Assembly: GCF_934725225.1 (NCBI RefSeq)
Contig: NZ_CAKVAM010000006.1
Location: 156,846 to 220,845 of the forward strand
Source of the DNA: an uncultured Treponema sp.
Lineage (GTDB): Bacteria > Spirochaetota > Spirochaetia > Treponematales > Treponemataceae
DNA length: 64,000 nt
Reading direction: 5' to 3'
In this document: positions 16,956 through 25,044 of the stretch, piece by piece
Layout of the letters: each line of letters opens with the position of its first letter
How positions within the stretch are numbered: position 1 is the stretch's first letter
Notes under the pieces: generated by a model
What the model saw: only the letters and a program-made list of their open reading frames with translations
The model's database searches: none
Told to the model about the DNA's origin: nothing
Made by a program: the position numbers and the translations under genes

Positions 16956-17630
16956 ATGAGCATGAGATGGCATAGAAATCGCAATCTGCCAAAAGATGAA
17001 TATCTGAAAAATTTTAATGAAAGCGTAAAACCTGCTCAAACTGCAAAGGACAGCAAAATAGAAAATGCGTACAGGCAGGCTGCTGAAATCCGCAAGTTTG
17101 AGATTGAGCTTTTCTGGAAGCGCGCCGGATATTTTTGGGCATTCATTGTTTCTATTTATGCCGCATTTTTCAACGTGCAGAAAGAATTCTACTATGACGA
17201 ATGTACTGGCTTTAAGCACGGAACAATTCCACTGCTCTCACTTTCTGCCCTGGGATTTTTCTTTTGCCTTGCATGGCTTTTGTCTAGTTACGCGTCAAAA
17301 TTCTGGCAGGAAAACTGGGAAAATCACATCGACCTTCTGGAAGATTACGTTACAGGTCCGCTTCATAAAATCTATTCCGCAGGAGAATCGTTTTCAGTTT
17401 CAAAAATAAACATTGCGGCTGGCTACGTTGTTTCGTTCTTTTCTGCCGGACTGTTTGTATTCGAGCTTGTTGAATTCTGCAAGAATTTAAAGCTTAATCA
17501 CTTCTTGATTTTTCTTGTGCTGATCGTGCTGTTTACTTGCGGCGTGGCAGGATTCATCTTTCAAGTGAAAGGTAACGTTTCTGACAACGGTGAAATTCAT
17601 TTTGACAAGAAAATTTATGAGGGAAACTGA
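16956..17630 (+). CDS. Four-helix integral membrane protein of unknown function
   Basis: 224 residues. The N-terminal ~40 residues are polar, then membrane segments at ~52-72, ~88-112, ~150-170 and ~180-200. The loop between helices 2 and 3 carries the conserved-looking KFWQENWENHIDLLED motif. I have no function for it; similar proteins occur as single genes in many bacteria. The next gene starts 3 bp after its stop, suggesting an operon. Confidence 0.72.
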   Translation: MSMRWHRNRNLPKDEYLKNFNESVKPAQTAKDSKIENAYRQAAEIRKFEIELFWKRAGYFWAFIVSIYAAFFNVQKEFYYDECTGFKHGTIPLLSLSALGFFFCLAWLLSSYASKFWQENWENHIDLLEDYVTGPLHKIYSAGESFSVSKINIAAGYVVSFFSAGLFVFELVEFCKNLKLNHFLIFLVLIVLFTCGVAGFIFQVKGNVSDNGEIHFDKKIYEGN

Positions 17631-17633
17631 CAA

Positions 17634-18242
17634 GTGAAAAAAATCAATCCTTTTTTATTGCTGTTTATTTTCATGGGATTTTGCCTTGCCATTTTATACG
17701 GATTTTTTGAGCTGGGGGATTTTAAATTTATGAATTCAAGTTTAGAAAAAAAATTTTGTTGTATCTCTATAATATTAATTGCTCTTATTTTATGTGGCTT
17801 CATCTGGTTTTGCATTTATTCAGAAAATTCAAATGATTCTGTAAAAATATACTATTGCAATAATTCTGCTTTAAAAATCGAAAATGCAGACATTGACAGT
17901 TTTTTCGTGCTTTGTAAAAAAGATGCAACAGTTCCTGCAAAAACAAAAATGGTTGTATATTCTTCAGCAGATATTCTTTCAGAAAATAATTTTAGTGATT
18001 TGACAGATTTATCAATACTTTGTTTTTCTGGTGAAGAAAACAATATAGATAAAAGCCTTTATGAAAAACTTATAAAAGGCAATGTGAAAATTGCAATATG
18101 CAATGGAAACAAGCTGAATATATTTAAGAATGAAAAACTTTGTTCTTCCATTGTTTTTCCCATAAAAGAAAATTCACAAAAGAGCAATTTAAATATATCT
18201 GGGAAAATAAAAGTTTCAGCATCTTTTGAAAAAGATAAATAA
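17634..18242 (+). CDS. Membrane protein with a cytosolic or exported C-terminal domain
   Basis: 202 residues, GTG start, with GAGGGA upstream inside the previous gene's end. Two N-terminal membrane helices (~8-26 and ~40-60) form a hairpin; the remaining ~140 residues are soluble and alpha/beta (SADILSENNFSDLTDLSILCFSG). Probably acts with the four-helix protein directly upstream. Function unknown. Confidence 0.65.
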   Translation: MKKINPFLLLFIFMGFCLAILYGFFELGDFKFMNSSLEKKFCCISIILIALILCGFIWFCIYSENSNDSVKIYYCNNSALKIENADIDSFFVLCKKDATVPAKTKMVVYSSADILSENNFSDLTDLSILCFSGEENNIDKSLYEKLIKGNVKIAICNGNKLNIFKNEKLCSSIVFPIKENSQKSNLNISGKIKVSASFEKDK

Positions 18243-18283
18243 AACATATTCGATACAAAAGCATAAAAGAGCGGAGGTTTTGT

Positions 18284-18778
18284 ATGAAAAAGAAAATTTT
18301 AGTTGCAGGAATTTTGTTTTGCATTTTTTCGCATATTTCTGCGGAAGGATATATAAGCTTTGGTGATTTAAAAAAATCACCATCAGGAATGTTTACTTAT
18401 ATTTCAAAAATTTGCATATCTCCAGAAATAAAAGAAGATATTGAAGTCATGAAAAAAAACTTTTATGAGGATTCTGAAAAGAGTTTCCAAGAAGCCTGTA
18501 AAATGATAGAACAAATTGCAAATGGATATGCAGTAACAATACTCTCCACTGCTTGTGTGTTACTAGAGAAAGATTCTAGCACCAAAACTGCTTACGCTAT
18601 AGTGAGAACAACTTTTTTAGATCCTAATTCTAAATACCCACTAGGAGGCCCTTCTATACAAGTTTTTAAACATACTAAAGATAGAGTTATTACATTATAT
18701 GAAGAAAACTATAATGATTTTAATATAGCAAATGCCGAATATGAGCGCTTATGTAAAAAATATATTGGAATGCTTTAA
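18284..18778 (+). CDS. Secreted hypothetical protein
   Basis: 164 residues. Signal peptide ~1-21 almost identical to that of the gene at 16375, followed by a helical, Lys/Glu-rich mature domain. GGAGG sits upstream of the start. The paired signal peptides suggest that these genes arose by duplication or domain swapping behind one export signal. Function unknown. Confidence 0.68.
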   Translation: MKKKILVAGILFCIFSHISAEGYISFGDLKKSPSGMFTYISKICISPEIKEDIEVMKKNFYEDSEKSFQEACKMIEQIANGYAVTILSTACVLLEKDSSTKTAYAIVRTTFLDPNSKYPLGGPSIQVFKHTKDRVITLYEENYNDFNIANAEYERLCKKYIGML

Positions 18779-18860
18779 AATAAATGTCTATTAAACTAAC
18801 AAGAGTTTCCCCAAAACAATGAATATACCTTTTTCTAAATCCCCAGTATACTAAACCCAC

Positions 18861-20108
18861 ATGAAATTTTATCAGCGAATATTTCTCTTCACATTCTTCT
18901 CCATTGCGGCTGCCCATGCCGATGACTTTACCAGCATTCTTCAGGATTTGGCGGTTCAGACTGCTTGCATCGGGCAGTACTCGGCAACGCAGGCGGGCGG
19001 AACTTGGAGCGAAGATCCTCTTGATTACTACAAACCGTATTTGCTGGCAGAGCGGTTCAAAAAAATGTCCGGAAACATGACGCGCACAACAACTTTTTAC
19101 GGCGTGTGTTTCGACTATGCGGAATTTGCATACTGGGACATAAAAGACAACGAAAGTCTTTACATTAAAAACGGAATGAAAGCAGGACAATTTTTTCTTG
19201 CCGGAAATAATTCAAATCCAAACATCATCGAGCTTTCAGTTCCAACTTCAACTTCAAACGCAACAAAATTTCAGAACGGAATTCCTGTCAGAACTTATGG
19301 AAACTCAAGCTGCAAAAATGTAAAGGCGCACAAAGCGCAAAACGGAACACGCGCAACAAACCACGCATGGCTTTGGGTAATGCGCAACGACGGAGTGTGG
19401 TTTTGGATTGATCCGACTTGGACAGACAATTTGGGCTACGTAGTCTACGGATATGTTAGCAACGGAGAAGAAATTCAGTGCCGCCCCGACAAAGACTTCT
19501 GCCTTGAATATCCTGACTTTCTGAAAAATCTTCCATTGCCGCCAAAAATGTCTGAATGGAATACGCCTTCTAATTCCACTTCAACTTCTTCATCTTACAG
19601 CGGCTATTCCAGCTCAGGTTCTAGCGGCTTTAACTACGGAAATTACAACAATGAATTTCCTTGGATTTTCGGAATTTCAGCGACCGCTCCTTACCATGAT
19701 GTAGAAGAAAAAGAATTCAGCCAGGACAAAATTGGTTTTTCATTTGACGCTTTGAGCTTGATAGATGAAACGACCGGCGGATTCAGCATTGACTACTTGC
19801 GGAACTTTGAAGATGAAGAAAAGCTTCAGTCATGGCTGCTTTCAATATGCTTTGGACCAAGGCTCTACAGCAACCTCGCGGCTTATGTTGGCGGCGGTCT
19901 GGGAGTTGGATTCGACGGAAATAAAAAAGATGAAATAGAAAATTCAGGAGAAACTTATGACTTTACAGACTCATTCTTTCTTAGCTACAAACTCTCACTA
20001 GGTCTTGTTCTAAACATTTCCAGCCTTGTTGCAAAAGTCGAACTTTCATTCAACGACATTCTCGGATTTTCTGCCGGAGCTGGAATCATGCTTGGATTTG
20101 GGGAATAA
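18861..20108 (+). CDS. Exported transglutaminase-like protein with a beta-barrel-like tail
   Basis: 415 residues. Signal peptide ~1-20 (AAAHA). The Cys/His/Asp triad of the transglutaminase/papain-like fold is recognisable: C83 in YGVCFDYAEFA, H168 in TNHAWLWV and D184 in WIDPTW. A Ser/Gly-rich linker (~235-265) leads to a C-terminal ~150 residues of alternating polar/hydrophobic strands with Gly-rich turns (YVGGGLGVGF, SAGAGIMLGF), which look like an outer-membrane barrel or a strand-rich domain. It may be a surface protease or cross-linking enzyme. The joining of these two parts is unusual. Confidence 0.75.
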   Translation: MKFYQRIFLFTFFSIAAAHADDFTSILQDLAVQTACIGQYSATQAGGTWSEDPLDYYKPYLLAERFKKMSGNMTRTTTFYGVCFDYAEFAYWDIKDNESLYIKNGMKAGQFFLAGNNSNPNIIELSVPTSTSNATKFQNGIPVRTYGNSSCKNVKAHKAQNGTRATNHAWLWVMRNDGVWFWIDPTWTDNLGYVVYGYVSNGEEIQCRPDKDFCLEYPDFLKNLPLPPKMSEWNTPSNSTSTSSSYSGYSSSGSSGFNYGNYNNEFPWIFGISATAPYHDVEEKEFSQDKIGFSFDALSLIDETTGGFSIDYLRNFEDEEKLQSWLLSICFGPRLYSNLAAYVGGGLGVGFDGNKKDEIENSGETYDFTDSFFLSYKLSLGLVLNISSLVAKVELSFNDILGFSAGAGIMLGFGE

Positions 20109-20240
20109 AGAAAAAGCCTAATTCTTTTTGCATAGAAGAATTTTTTTATAAAGCAAGAACATAATTAAAATAAAGAACATTCATCTTGTCTTAATGAAAA
20201 AGAAAGTGTAGAATCCACAGAACAATTTTCTAGTAGGTTC

Positions 20241-20372
20241 AATTTCGAGTTTTGTAAATTTACTGTCATTGCCGCGTTTGACACGGCAATCTTGGTAAAA
20301 AAAACTGCAAGAGATTATCGGGTCAAGCCCGATAATGACTAGAAATTTGAAGAAATCCTAAAACTCGATATT
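20241..20372. repeat. MITE/REP-like intergenic repeat
   Basis: An inner unit from GTCATTGCCG (20265) to CGATAATGAC (20339) is flanked by an outer inverted repeat TCGAGTTTT (20245-20253) / AAAACTCGA (20360-20368). Related GTCATT...AATGAC units occur at 39576-39740 and 42531-42565, so this is a dispersed element. It fills most of the 290-bp gap between genes. No open frame inside. Confidence 0.6.
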
Positions 20373-20399
20373 CGAAAAAAAATCACTCGGAGCAAAAAA

Positions 20400-21143
20400 A
20401 TGGACAAGAGCTTTATCGTAAATGCGCTTAAGAAAAACGGCGTGGAAGAAGGAATGTGCCTTGAAGTTCACAGCAGCCTTAGCAGTTTTGGTTATGTTGA
20501 AGGCGGAGCTGAAAGTGTAATCAGCGCGCTCAAGGAAAGCGTCGGTTCAGAAGGCACAATTTTTATGCCGGCACTAAGGCTCAGCCCTGCACTTCCGATC
20601 ACGGACGAAGATAAAAAACTTGGAATAACTTGCAAAATAAAAATCCTTCCCGACGACAGAAAAAAAAGCGCAATGGGAATTATCGCCGACACATTCAGGC
20701 TGCAAAACGGAACTCTTACAGGAAGCGGAATCATGCAGATTTCAGGCTGGGGAAAACACGCGCATGAAGCTGGAACTGGCGGACTTAATTTTGCCATTCA
20801 CAACGGAGGAAAGGCTCTGCTTTTGGGCGTGGACATTTTTAAACTTACCGCAATGCATTACGTTGAAGAAATCACTCCAAAAGAAATTTCCAATATGTTT
20901 GCTCCGAGCGCAGAAATCAACAAAATTTATCCGCCTGAAGAATGGTTTATTGAAGCAGGAAATCCGCCTGTAAAAGCCTGGTGCAAAATTCAAAAAGCAG
21001 CTGATGAACTTGGACTTATAAAGCACTTTGATATCGGAAGCTGCAAGGCAATGCTTTTTGATGTTGGAAAAGTCGTTTCGCTTTATGAGCACGAACTAAA
21101 AACAGATCCATTTGGATTTTGGGAAATAAAGAAAAAATTTTAG
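20400..21143 (+). CDS. AAC(3)-family aminoglycoside N-acetyltransferase-like protein
   Basis: 247 residues. Matches the AAC(3)/YokD family by its opening (VEEGMCLEVHSSLSSFGYVEGGAESVI), the GTIFMPAL segment, SAMGIIADTFR and the AMHYVEE region that holds the family's catalytic His. Members acetylate the 3-amino group of 2-deoxystreptamine drugs, but many chromosomal relatives have other amine substrates, so resistance should not be assumed. GGAG precedes the start. It converges with the SUMF1-like gene, 3 bp apart. Confidence 0.87.
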   Translation: MDKSFIVNALKKNGVEEGMCLEVHSSLSSFGYVEGGAESVISALKESVGSEGTIFMPALRLSPALPITDEDKKLGITCKIKILPDDRKKSAMGIIADTFRLQNGTLTGSGIMQISGWGKHAHEAGTGGLNFAIHNGGKALLLGVDIFKLTAMHYVEEITPKEISNMFAPSAEINKIYPPEEWFIEAGNPPVKAWCKIQKAADELGLIKHFDIGSCKAMLFDVGKVVSLYEHELKTDPFGFWEIKKKF

Positions 21144-21146
21144 AGT

Positions 21147-22346
21147 TCAGTCCAGTTTTTTTGCAAGACGAAGTCCGCCGGTTTTTACATAGGATGGGTC
21201 GGCTCTTCTGTAGCAGGATTCAAAATATACGTAAGAAGCGTTGTAGCCGCCCTGTTTCATGGTTTTGTAAGGGTAGACTTCGTATTTCCAGTCGTAAGGC
21301 GAGCCAAAATCGCAGCACCATTCGTAGGCGTTTCCAGCAAGGTCGTAAAATCCAAGCTCGGAAGGAAGTTTTCCGCCCTGCTTGTGGATTCTCATTGAGC
21401 CGTTCGCAGGAATCTTGCACGCGGAATTACGGTCGTCCCAGCCGGCGGCGGTTTCTTTTGGTCCGTCATTTTTTGAGTTGCTCATGTTCCATCCGTAGTT
21501 TTTTGCAACTTTTGACGGCGGAACTGGCGTAACTCCCATGATTTCGTCCATAAGAGTAGGCTTTGAGTTTCCGCTGCAAGGACCGGTCTTGTCGCCAGGA
21601 GCATTTTTTCCGCTTATAAAAGAGCCATCGTTGCATTTGCGTGCGGCGTATTCCCATTCGTAAACATACGGAAGCCTAAATCCGTCCGCATTTTTGTTCA
21701 CGTAAGGATTGTCTACGTTTCCTTTGGCAAGGCTTGTCATGTCGGTCGCCTTTGCGTTTCCAAAAGGAAGCGGAATGTTTGATGGAGTTTCGCCTTCGGC
21801 ATAAATTGAACTTCTGAGCGGATTTTTAAAAGCTGAGTCCGTGCAGTAAACCGGAGCAAGGCCGCACAGTTCGCTCAACGCATTGCACCAAACAACCGCA
21901 TCGCGCCAGTTTATTCCGCAGACAGGAATTCCTTCATCCTGCGGCTCTCCACCCTCGTTAAAAAGCTTGTTGCTGCTCAAATCACCGTACTGACCTTCCG
22001 CGCCGGCATTTTCAAAAGTATATTTTTTTTCTCCACGCAAATCAGAAGTCGCCCATTTGTACACAAAACGCCACACATTGTAGCTTACCTCGAACTTTGA
22101 CATGCTGAACGGCGCAACGGAAACATTTTTTGTGACGCATTCAACATCCTCGCCAAGAACAATCGCATCCGTATTCAGAACGCTTATCATATCGATTTTC
22201 AAGTCTGAATTGGTAAGAGAAAACTGCGATTCTTCCGTGCGTGGAGCGACTTTATAATAAGCGTAGTCGTTGGAATTGTCGCCTGAAAAATAACACGAGA
22301 AAAACAGGACGCAAACCGCAGGCAAAGCAAAAAGAAATTTGTTCAT
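21147..22346 (-). CDS. SUMF1/formylglycine-generating-enzyme-like lipoprotein
   Basis: 399 residues with a lipoprotein signal (FFSC near residue 18). The body has the sulfatase-modifying-factor fold: PFSMSKFEVSYNVWRFV, INWRDAVVWCNALSEL, GFRLPYVYEWEYAARK, GNAYEWCCDF and the terminal GGLRLAK. Treponemes carry many such lipoproteins. Whether the oxidase active site is retained is unclear; a structural or ligand-binding role is as likely as formylglycine formation. There is no Shine-Dalgarno; a promoter places +1 at the ATG. Confidence 0.88.
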   Translation of the reverse strand: MNKFLFALPAVCVLFFSCYFSGDNSNDYAYYKVAPRTEESQFSLTNSDLKIDMISVLNTDAIVLGEDVECVTKNVSVAPFSMSKFEVSYNVWRFVYKWATSDLRGEKKYTFENAGAEGQYGDLSSNKLFNEGGEPQDEGIPVCGINWRDAVVWCNALSELCGLAPVYCTDSAFKNPLRSSIYAEGETPSNIPLPFGNAKATDMTSLAKGNVDNPYVNKNADGFRLPYVYEWEYAARKCNDGSFISGKNAPGDKTGPCSGNSKPTLMDEIMGVTPVPPSKVAKNYGWNMSNSKNDGPKETAAGWDDRNSACKIPANGSMRIHKQGGKLPSELGFYDLAGNAYEWCCDFGSPYDWKYEVYPYKTMKQGGYNASYVYFESCYRRADPSYVKTGGLRLAKKLD

Positions 22347-22352
22347 AACGGA

Positions 22353-22381
22353 ATTTTACTTGTTATTCGGGGATTTTACAA
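22353..22381 (-). promoter_or_regulatory. Leaderless promoter of the SUMF1-like gene
   Basis: On the minus strand TTGTAA (22381-22376), 17 bp, TAAAAT (22358-22353). The ATG at 22346 begins 7 nt after the -10. Confidence 0.6.
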
Positions 22382-22419
22382 TGGAATTTTGTTTGTTGGA
22401 ATGAAAACTTGCACTGCAA

Positions 22420-23331
22420 TTATTTTGTCGTATTCTGCATTTTTGTGTTCAATTCGCAAATCTGTTTTTCAAGAAGTTCCATCTGTTTTGAAAGATTTTC
22501 TATTTCAAGTGCGGTAACGGTAGTTTTTTCCGGCTCTAAAGGTTCTTTAATTTTATGATTTTTATCTGCTGTTACATTTTGAATGGACTCAACAACAATT
22601 CCTGTTACAACCTGAAGTATTGTATAGGCGGAAATTATTCCAAAACTCACAAAATAAATCCAGGAAGCTGAAAATTCCTTTAAAATCGGGCGTGTAATGT
22701 TTCCCCAGTCGTCGAACAGCATAAGTTGAAAAAGTGTATAAAAGGCTTTTCCCAAAGAGCCAAAAGTTTCTGAAAATTCCGCACCGAATAAATTAACACC
22801 GATAATCGCATAAAAATAAAAAGCAATCAGAAGCAGCGAAAATGTCCAGATTATGCTTGGTATTGCAAAAACAATAGCCTTTAGAATTACTTGAAGATGC
22901 TTTAGGCTGTTTATTATTTTTAAGGTTTTTACGACCCTAAGCGTTTTTAAAGTTTGAACAAGCTTAAACGCCCTAAAAACTTTTATTCCACGGAAAATCG
23001 AAAAATAAGGAACTGTGCAAAAAATAGAAACAAGAACAATGACTAAATCAAAAGTATTCCATTTTGAAGCCGAAAAAAAATATTTATTATATGCAATAAA
23101 TTTTAAAACCAGTTCAACAACAAAAATCGCAAGACAAACTTTATCAATAATATCCAGCACAGTGCGAAACTGTGCAGAAATATTCGGCGACGTTGCAATC
23201 CCCAAAACTACGGAATTCAAAATAATTACAAAAATTATAAAATATTCAAAGATTGAGTCTGCTTTGCCATCCACATAAGGAAGAAGTCTTTGCGGAATTG
23301 ATTTTTTCTGTTCCTGCGATTTTTGCTTCAT
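22420..23331 (-). CDS. Bacterial voltage-gated cation channel (NaChBac-type)
   Basis: 303 residues, one six-helix subunit that would tetramerise. S1-S3 at ~28-115, then S4 with basic residues at every third position (FRGIKVFRAFKLVQTLKTLRVVK in pieces), S5, a pore loop and S6. The pore reads LFDDWGN where NaChBac has TLESWAS; two acidic residues in the filter resemble the calcium-selective engineered channel CavAb (TLDDWSD), so calcium selectivity is plausible. A C-terminal coiled coil (~265-300, LSKQMELLEKQICEL) matches the tetramerisation helix of the family. Inner membrane. Confidence 0.9.
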   Translation of the reverse strand: MKQKSQEQKKSIPQRLLPYVDGKADSIFEYFIIFVIILNSVVLGIATSPNISAQFRTVLDIIDKVCLAIFVVELVLKFIAYNKYFFSASKWNTFDLVIVLVSIFCTVPYFSIFRGIKVFRAFKLVQTLKTLRVVKTLKIINSLKHLQVILKAIVFAIPSIIWTFSLLLIAFYFYAIIGVNLFGAEFSETFGSLGKAFYTLFQLMLFDDWGNITRPILKEFSASWIYFVSFGIISAYTILQVVTGIVVESIQNVTADKNHKIKEPLEPEKTTVTALEIENLSKQMELLEKQICELNTKMQNTTK

Positions 23332-23349
23332 TTTTTTGCTCAGTTTATC

Positions 23350-23697
23350 TTATTTTGCAGGAAAATGTTTTCCTGTTGGAGACTTTGAACAATGACCACT
23401 TGTCAAACTTTTCAATGATGAATATTTGTCTCCGCAATATTTGCAAGTGTATTGAGACTTTTCACTACCTTCATACGGAACATGGAAATCTCCGTCAGGA
23501 TTTCTTGAACAATGACCTCTTGTCAAACTGCTCAATGATGAATACTTGCTTCCGCAATAACAGCAGTAATAATTGCCGCCAGTTTCTCCTTCAAACAATT
23601 CATGTCTTCCTGAAGAAGAGCGAAAACAATGACCTCTTGTTAAACTAGAAACACTAGAATTCTTTTCCCCACAACATTTACAATAAAATTCCGCCAT
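23350..23697 (-). CDS. Small protein with three CxxC...HC zinc-finger-like repeats
   Basis: 115 residues from the ATG at 23697; GGAGG lies upstream, and the TTG further upstream overlaps that site. Three repeats of ~39 residues each read CxxCGxKySSLxSLTxGHC, with four potential Zn ligands (C, C, H, C) per repeat. The repeats are so regular that recent duplication is likely. Possibly a nucleic-acid- or protein-binding zinc protein. It is near the ion channel gene and a UDG-like gene on the same strand. Confidence 0.75.
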   Translation of the reverse strand: MAEFYCKCCGEKNSSVSSLTRGHCFRSSSGRHELFEGETGGNYYCCYCGSKYSSLSSLTRGHCSRNPDGDFHVPYEGSEKSQYTCKYCGDKYSSLKSLTSGHCSKSPTGKHFPAK

Positions 23698-23727
23698 AAC
23701 TTCTTCCTCCAATTTTTGGCTTTAATT

Positions 23728-24432
23728 TTAATTCAAACATTCTGATTTTATGATTTCTGCAATTTCGCTGGTATTTTTTATATCGCTGTACCGGCGGCTG
23801 CAGGCAATCACTTCAACAGAAGTTCCTTCATTGTTTATATATCCAATTTTGTAGTTTTCATTGTTACCCCATTGAGTCGAATCGCACATAATATCCGGAT
23901 AGCATCTTTTCAGTTCATCAAAAACCGCAAAACCTTCCGCCAAAATAAATTCTGGATTTACAATGCCAATCAAAGTCTTTGTCCATTCACAAGGCTTAAA
24001 GAAACTTTCTTCGGTTAAGTTATATTTGTTTTTCAAAAGATTTAGCAATTCATAAAGAGAATCCATATCCTTTGTTGTAACATAATAGAAATTCGTTTTA
24101 AAAGAGTTTTCCAGCAAGTCCATCCGGTTCAACATTCCGTCTTTTTCACCAAAAATATATTTCCATTCGTTTGCCAATTTATAATCTTCTGCGGTGTAGT
24201 CCATTTTTTTCATAGGTTTAACTTCGCATTTAAATTTATTTTCTTTAGCAGCAGGCGATATTCCCGGATTTATTCCTAAAAACATGAATTTTGGATTTTT
24301 TACAACAGGGCTAAAAAAGATTTTTGCACCTTTATATAAATCACGAACTTTTTCGTCTGTTTTAGCTATTTTAACTATTTTTTTTGCAAAAGATTTTACA
24401 TCCTTCTGTAATTTTTTCAACTTGTCTTCCAT
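23728..24432 (-). CDS. Hypothetical protein, possibly uracil-DNA-glycosylase-like
   Basis: 234 residues; start MEDKLKK chosen because GGAGG lies 6-10 bases before it and overlaps an upstream ATG. The segment FMFLGINPGISPAA resembles motif A of uracil-DNA glycosylase superfamily proteins (LGxxPG), and FILAEGFAVFDELK could be the following strand-helix. No convincing motif B (HPS-type) is visible, so the enzymatic call is weak. No membrane or export signal. Confidence 0.55.
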   Translation of the reverse strand: MEDKLKKLQKDVKSFAKKIVKIAKTDEKVRDLYKGAKIFFSPVVKNPKFMFLGINPGISPAAKENKFKCEVKPMKKMDYTAEDYKLANEWKYIFGEKDGMLNRMDLLENSFKTNFYYVTTKDMDSLYELLNLLKNKYNLTEESFFKPCEWTKTLIGIVNPEFILAEGFAVFDELKRCYPDIMCDSTQWGNNENYKIGYINNEGTSVEVIACSRRYSDIKNTSEIAEIIKSECLN

Positions 24433-24545
24433 AAAAACCTCCATATAAATTCATAAAAAGTATTGCAATCAGCAAAATAAATTATATCACATTTATTGCT
24501 AATCACAAGTACAATTATCTAAAAAACTTGCTTACAATAAGTAAA

Positions 24546-24899
24546 ATGACTCCGAAATTATTGCAAGAACGACTTTCATTCAACTTAAAAAAGATACGAA
24601 AAATACTGGGCTTTTCTCAAGAAAAATTAGCAGAAAAAGCTCAGATTTCTTTCCAAATGATAAATGATATAGAAGGTTGCCGCCGCTGGCCAAGCGAGAA
24701 AACGCTCTCAAAACTAGCAAACGCTCTTCAAACTGACGTTTATACATTGTTTCTTCCTGAAAACACGAATGCACAGGCAACTCCTTTTCAAAAACAGACT
24801 ATTGCCACCGATTTGCAAAAGCTTTTTGCAGAATCAGTAGAGCAATATCTTGAAAAACAAGACGCTTTTTCTTTGCCAAATTCATCACAAAAAATTTAA
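24546..24899 (+). CDS. XRE-family helix-turn-helix regulator
   Basis: 117 residues from the ATG at 24546. The HTH covers ~5-62 (RKILGFSQEKLAEKAQISFQMINDIEGCRRWPSEKTLSKLANAL). The C-terminal part is helical. A small palindrome TTAC-N5-GTAA (24532-24544) abuts the start codon and may be an autoregulatory site; TACAAT at 24533-24538 could be the -10, again giving an almost leaderless message. It diverges from the UDG-like gene. Confidence 0.85.
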   Translation: MTPKLLQERLSFNLKKIRKILGFSQEKLAEKAQISFQMINDIEGCRRWPSEKTLSKLANALQTDVYTLFLPENTNAQATPFQKQTIATDLQKLFAESVEQYLEKQDAFSLPNSSQKI

Positions 24900-25005
24900 A
24901 CAACAGAATATTTTTCTTTCAAATCATTGCTTTTCATACTGAAGAGTATAACTCGCCCACTCTATCTTAAAACGATATACTGATTTTTTTTACATATTTT
25001 TTAAT

Positions 25006-25038
25006 CCCTCACGCAATGATAAAGTTATGTGGTATAAT
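25006..25038 (+). promoter_or_regulatory. WYL-1 promoter with a degenerate island operator
   Basis: TATAAT (25033-25038) ends 7 nt before the ATG at 25045, predicting a leaderless message. Exactly 10 nt upstream of it is TGATAA (25017-25022), with CCCTCA five bases further up: a degenerate copy of the island palindrome CTATCA-N5-TGATAG (9 of 12 positions) at the same spacing as at the island's other promoters. No -35 consensus. Confidence 0.5.
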
Positions 25039-25044
25039 AAAAAT

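Noticed and set aside
20400..21143. Treating the AAC(3)-like gene as a proven resistance gene
   Set aside because: The family includes many chromosomal members with other substrates; there is no mobile context next to it.
23350..23697. Possible CRISPR-like direct repeats in the finger gene
   Set aside because: The repeats are imperfect, ~117 bp apart and coding; no spacers or cas genes.
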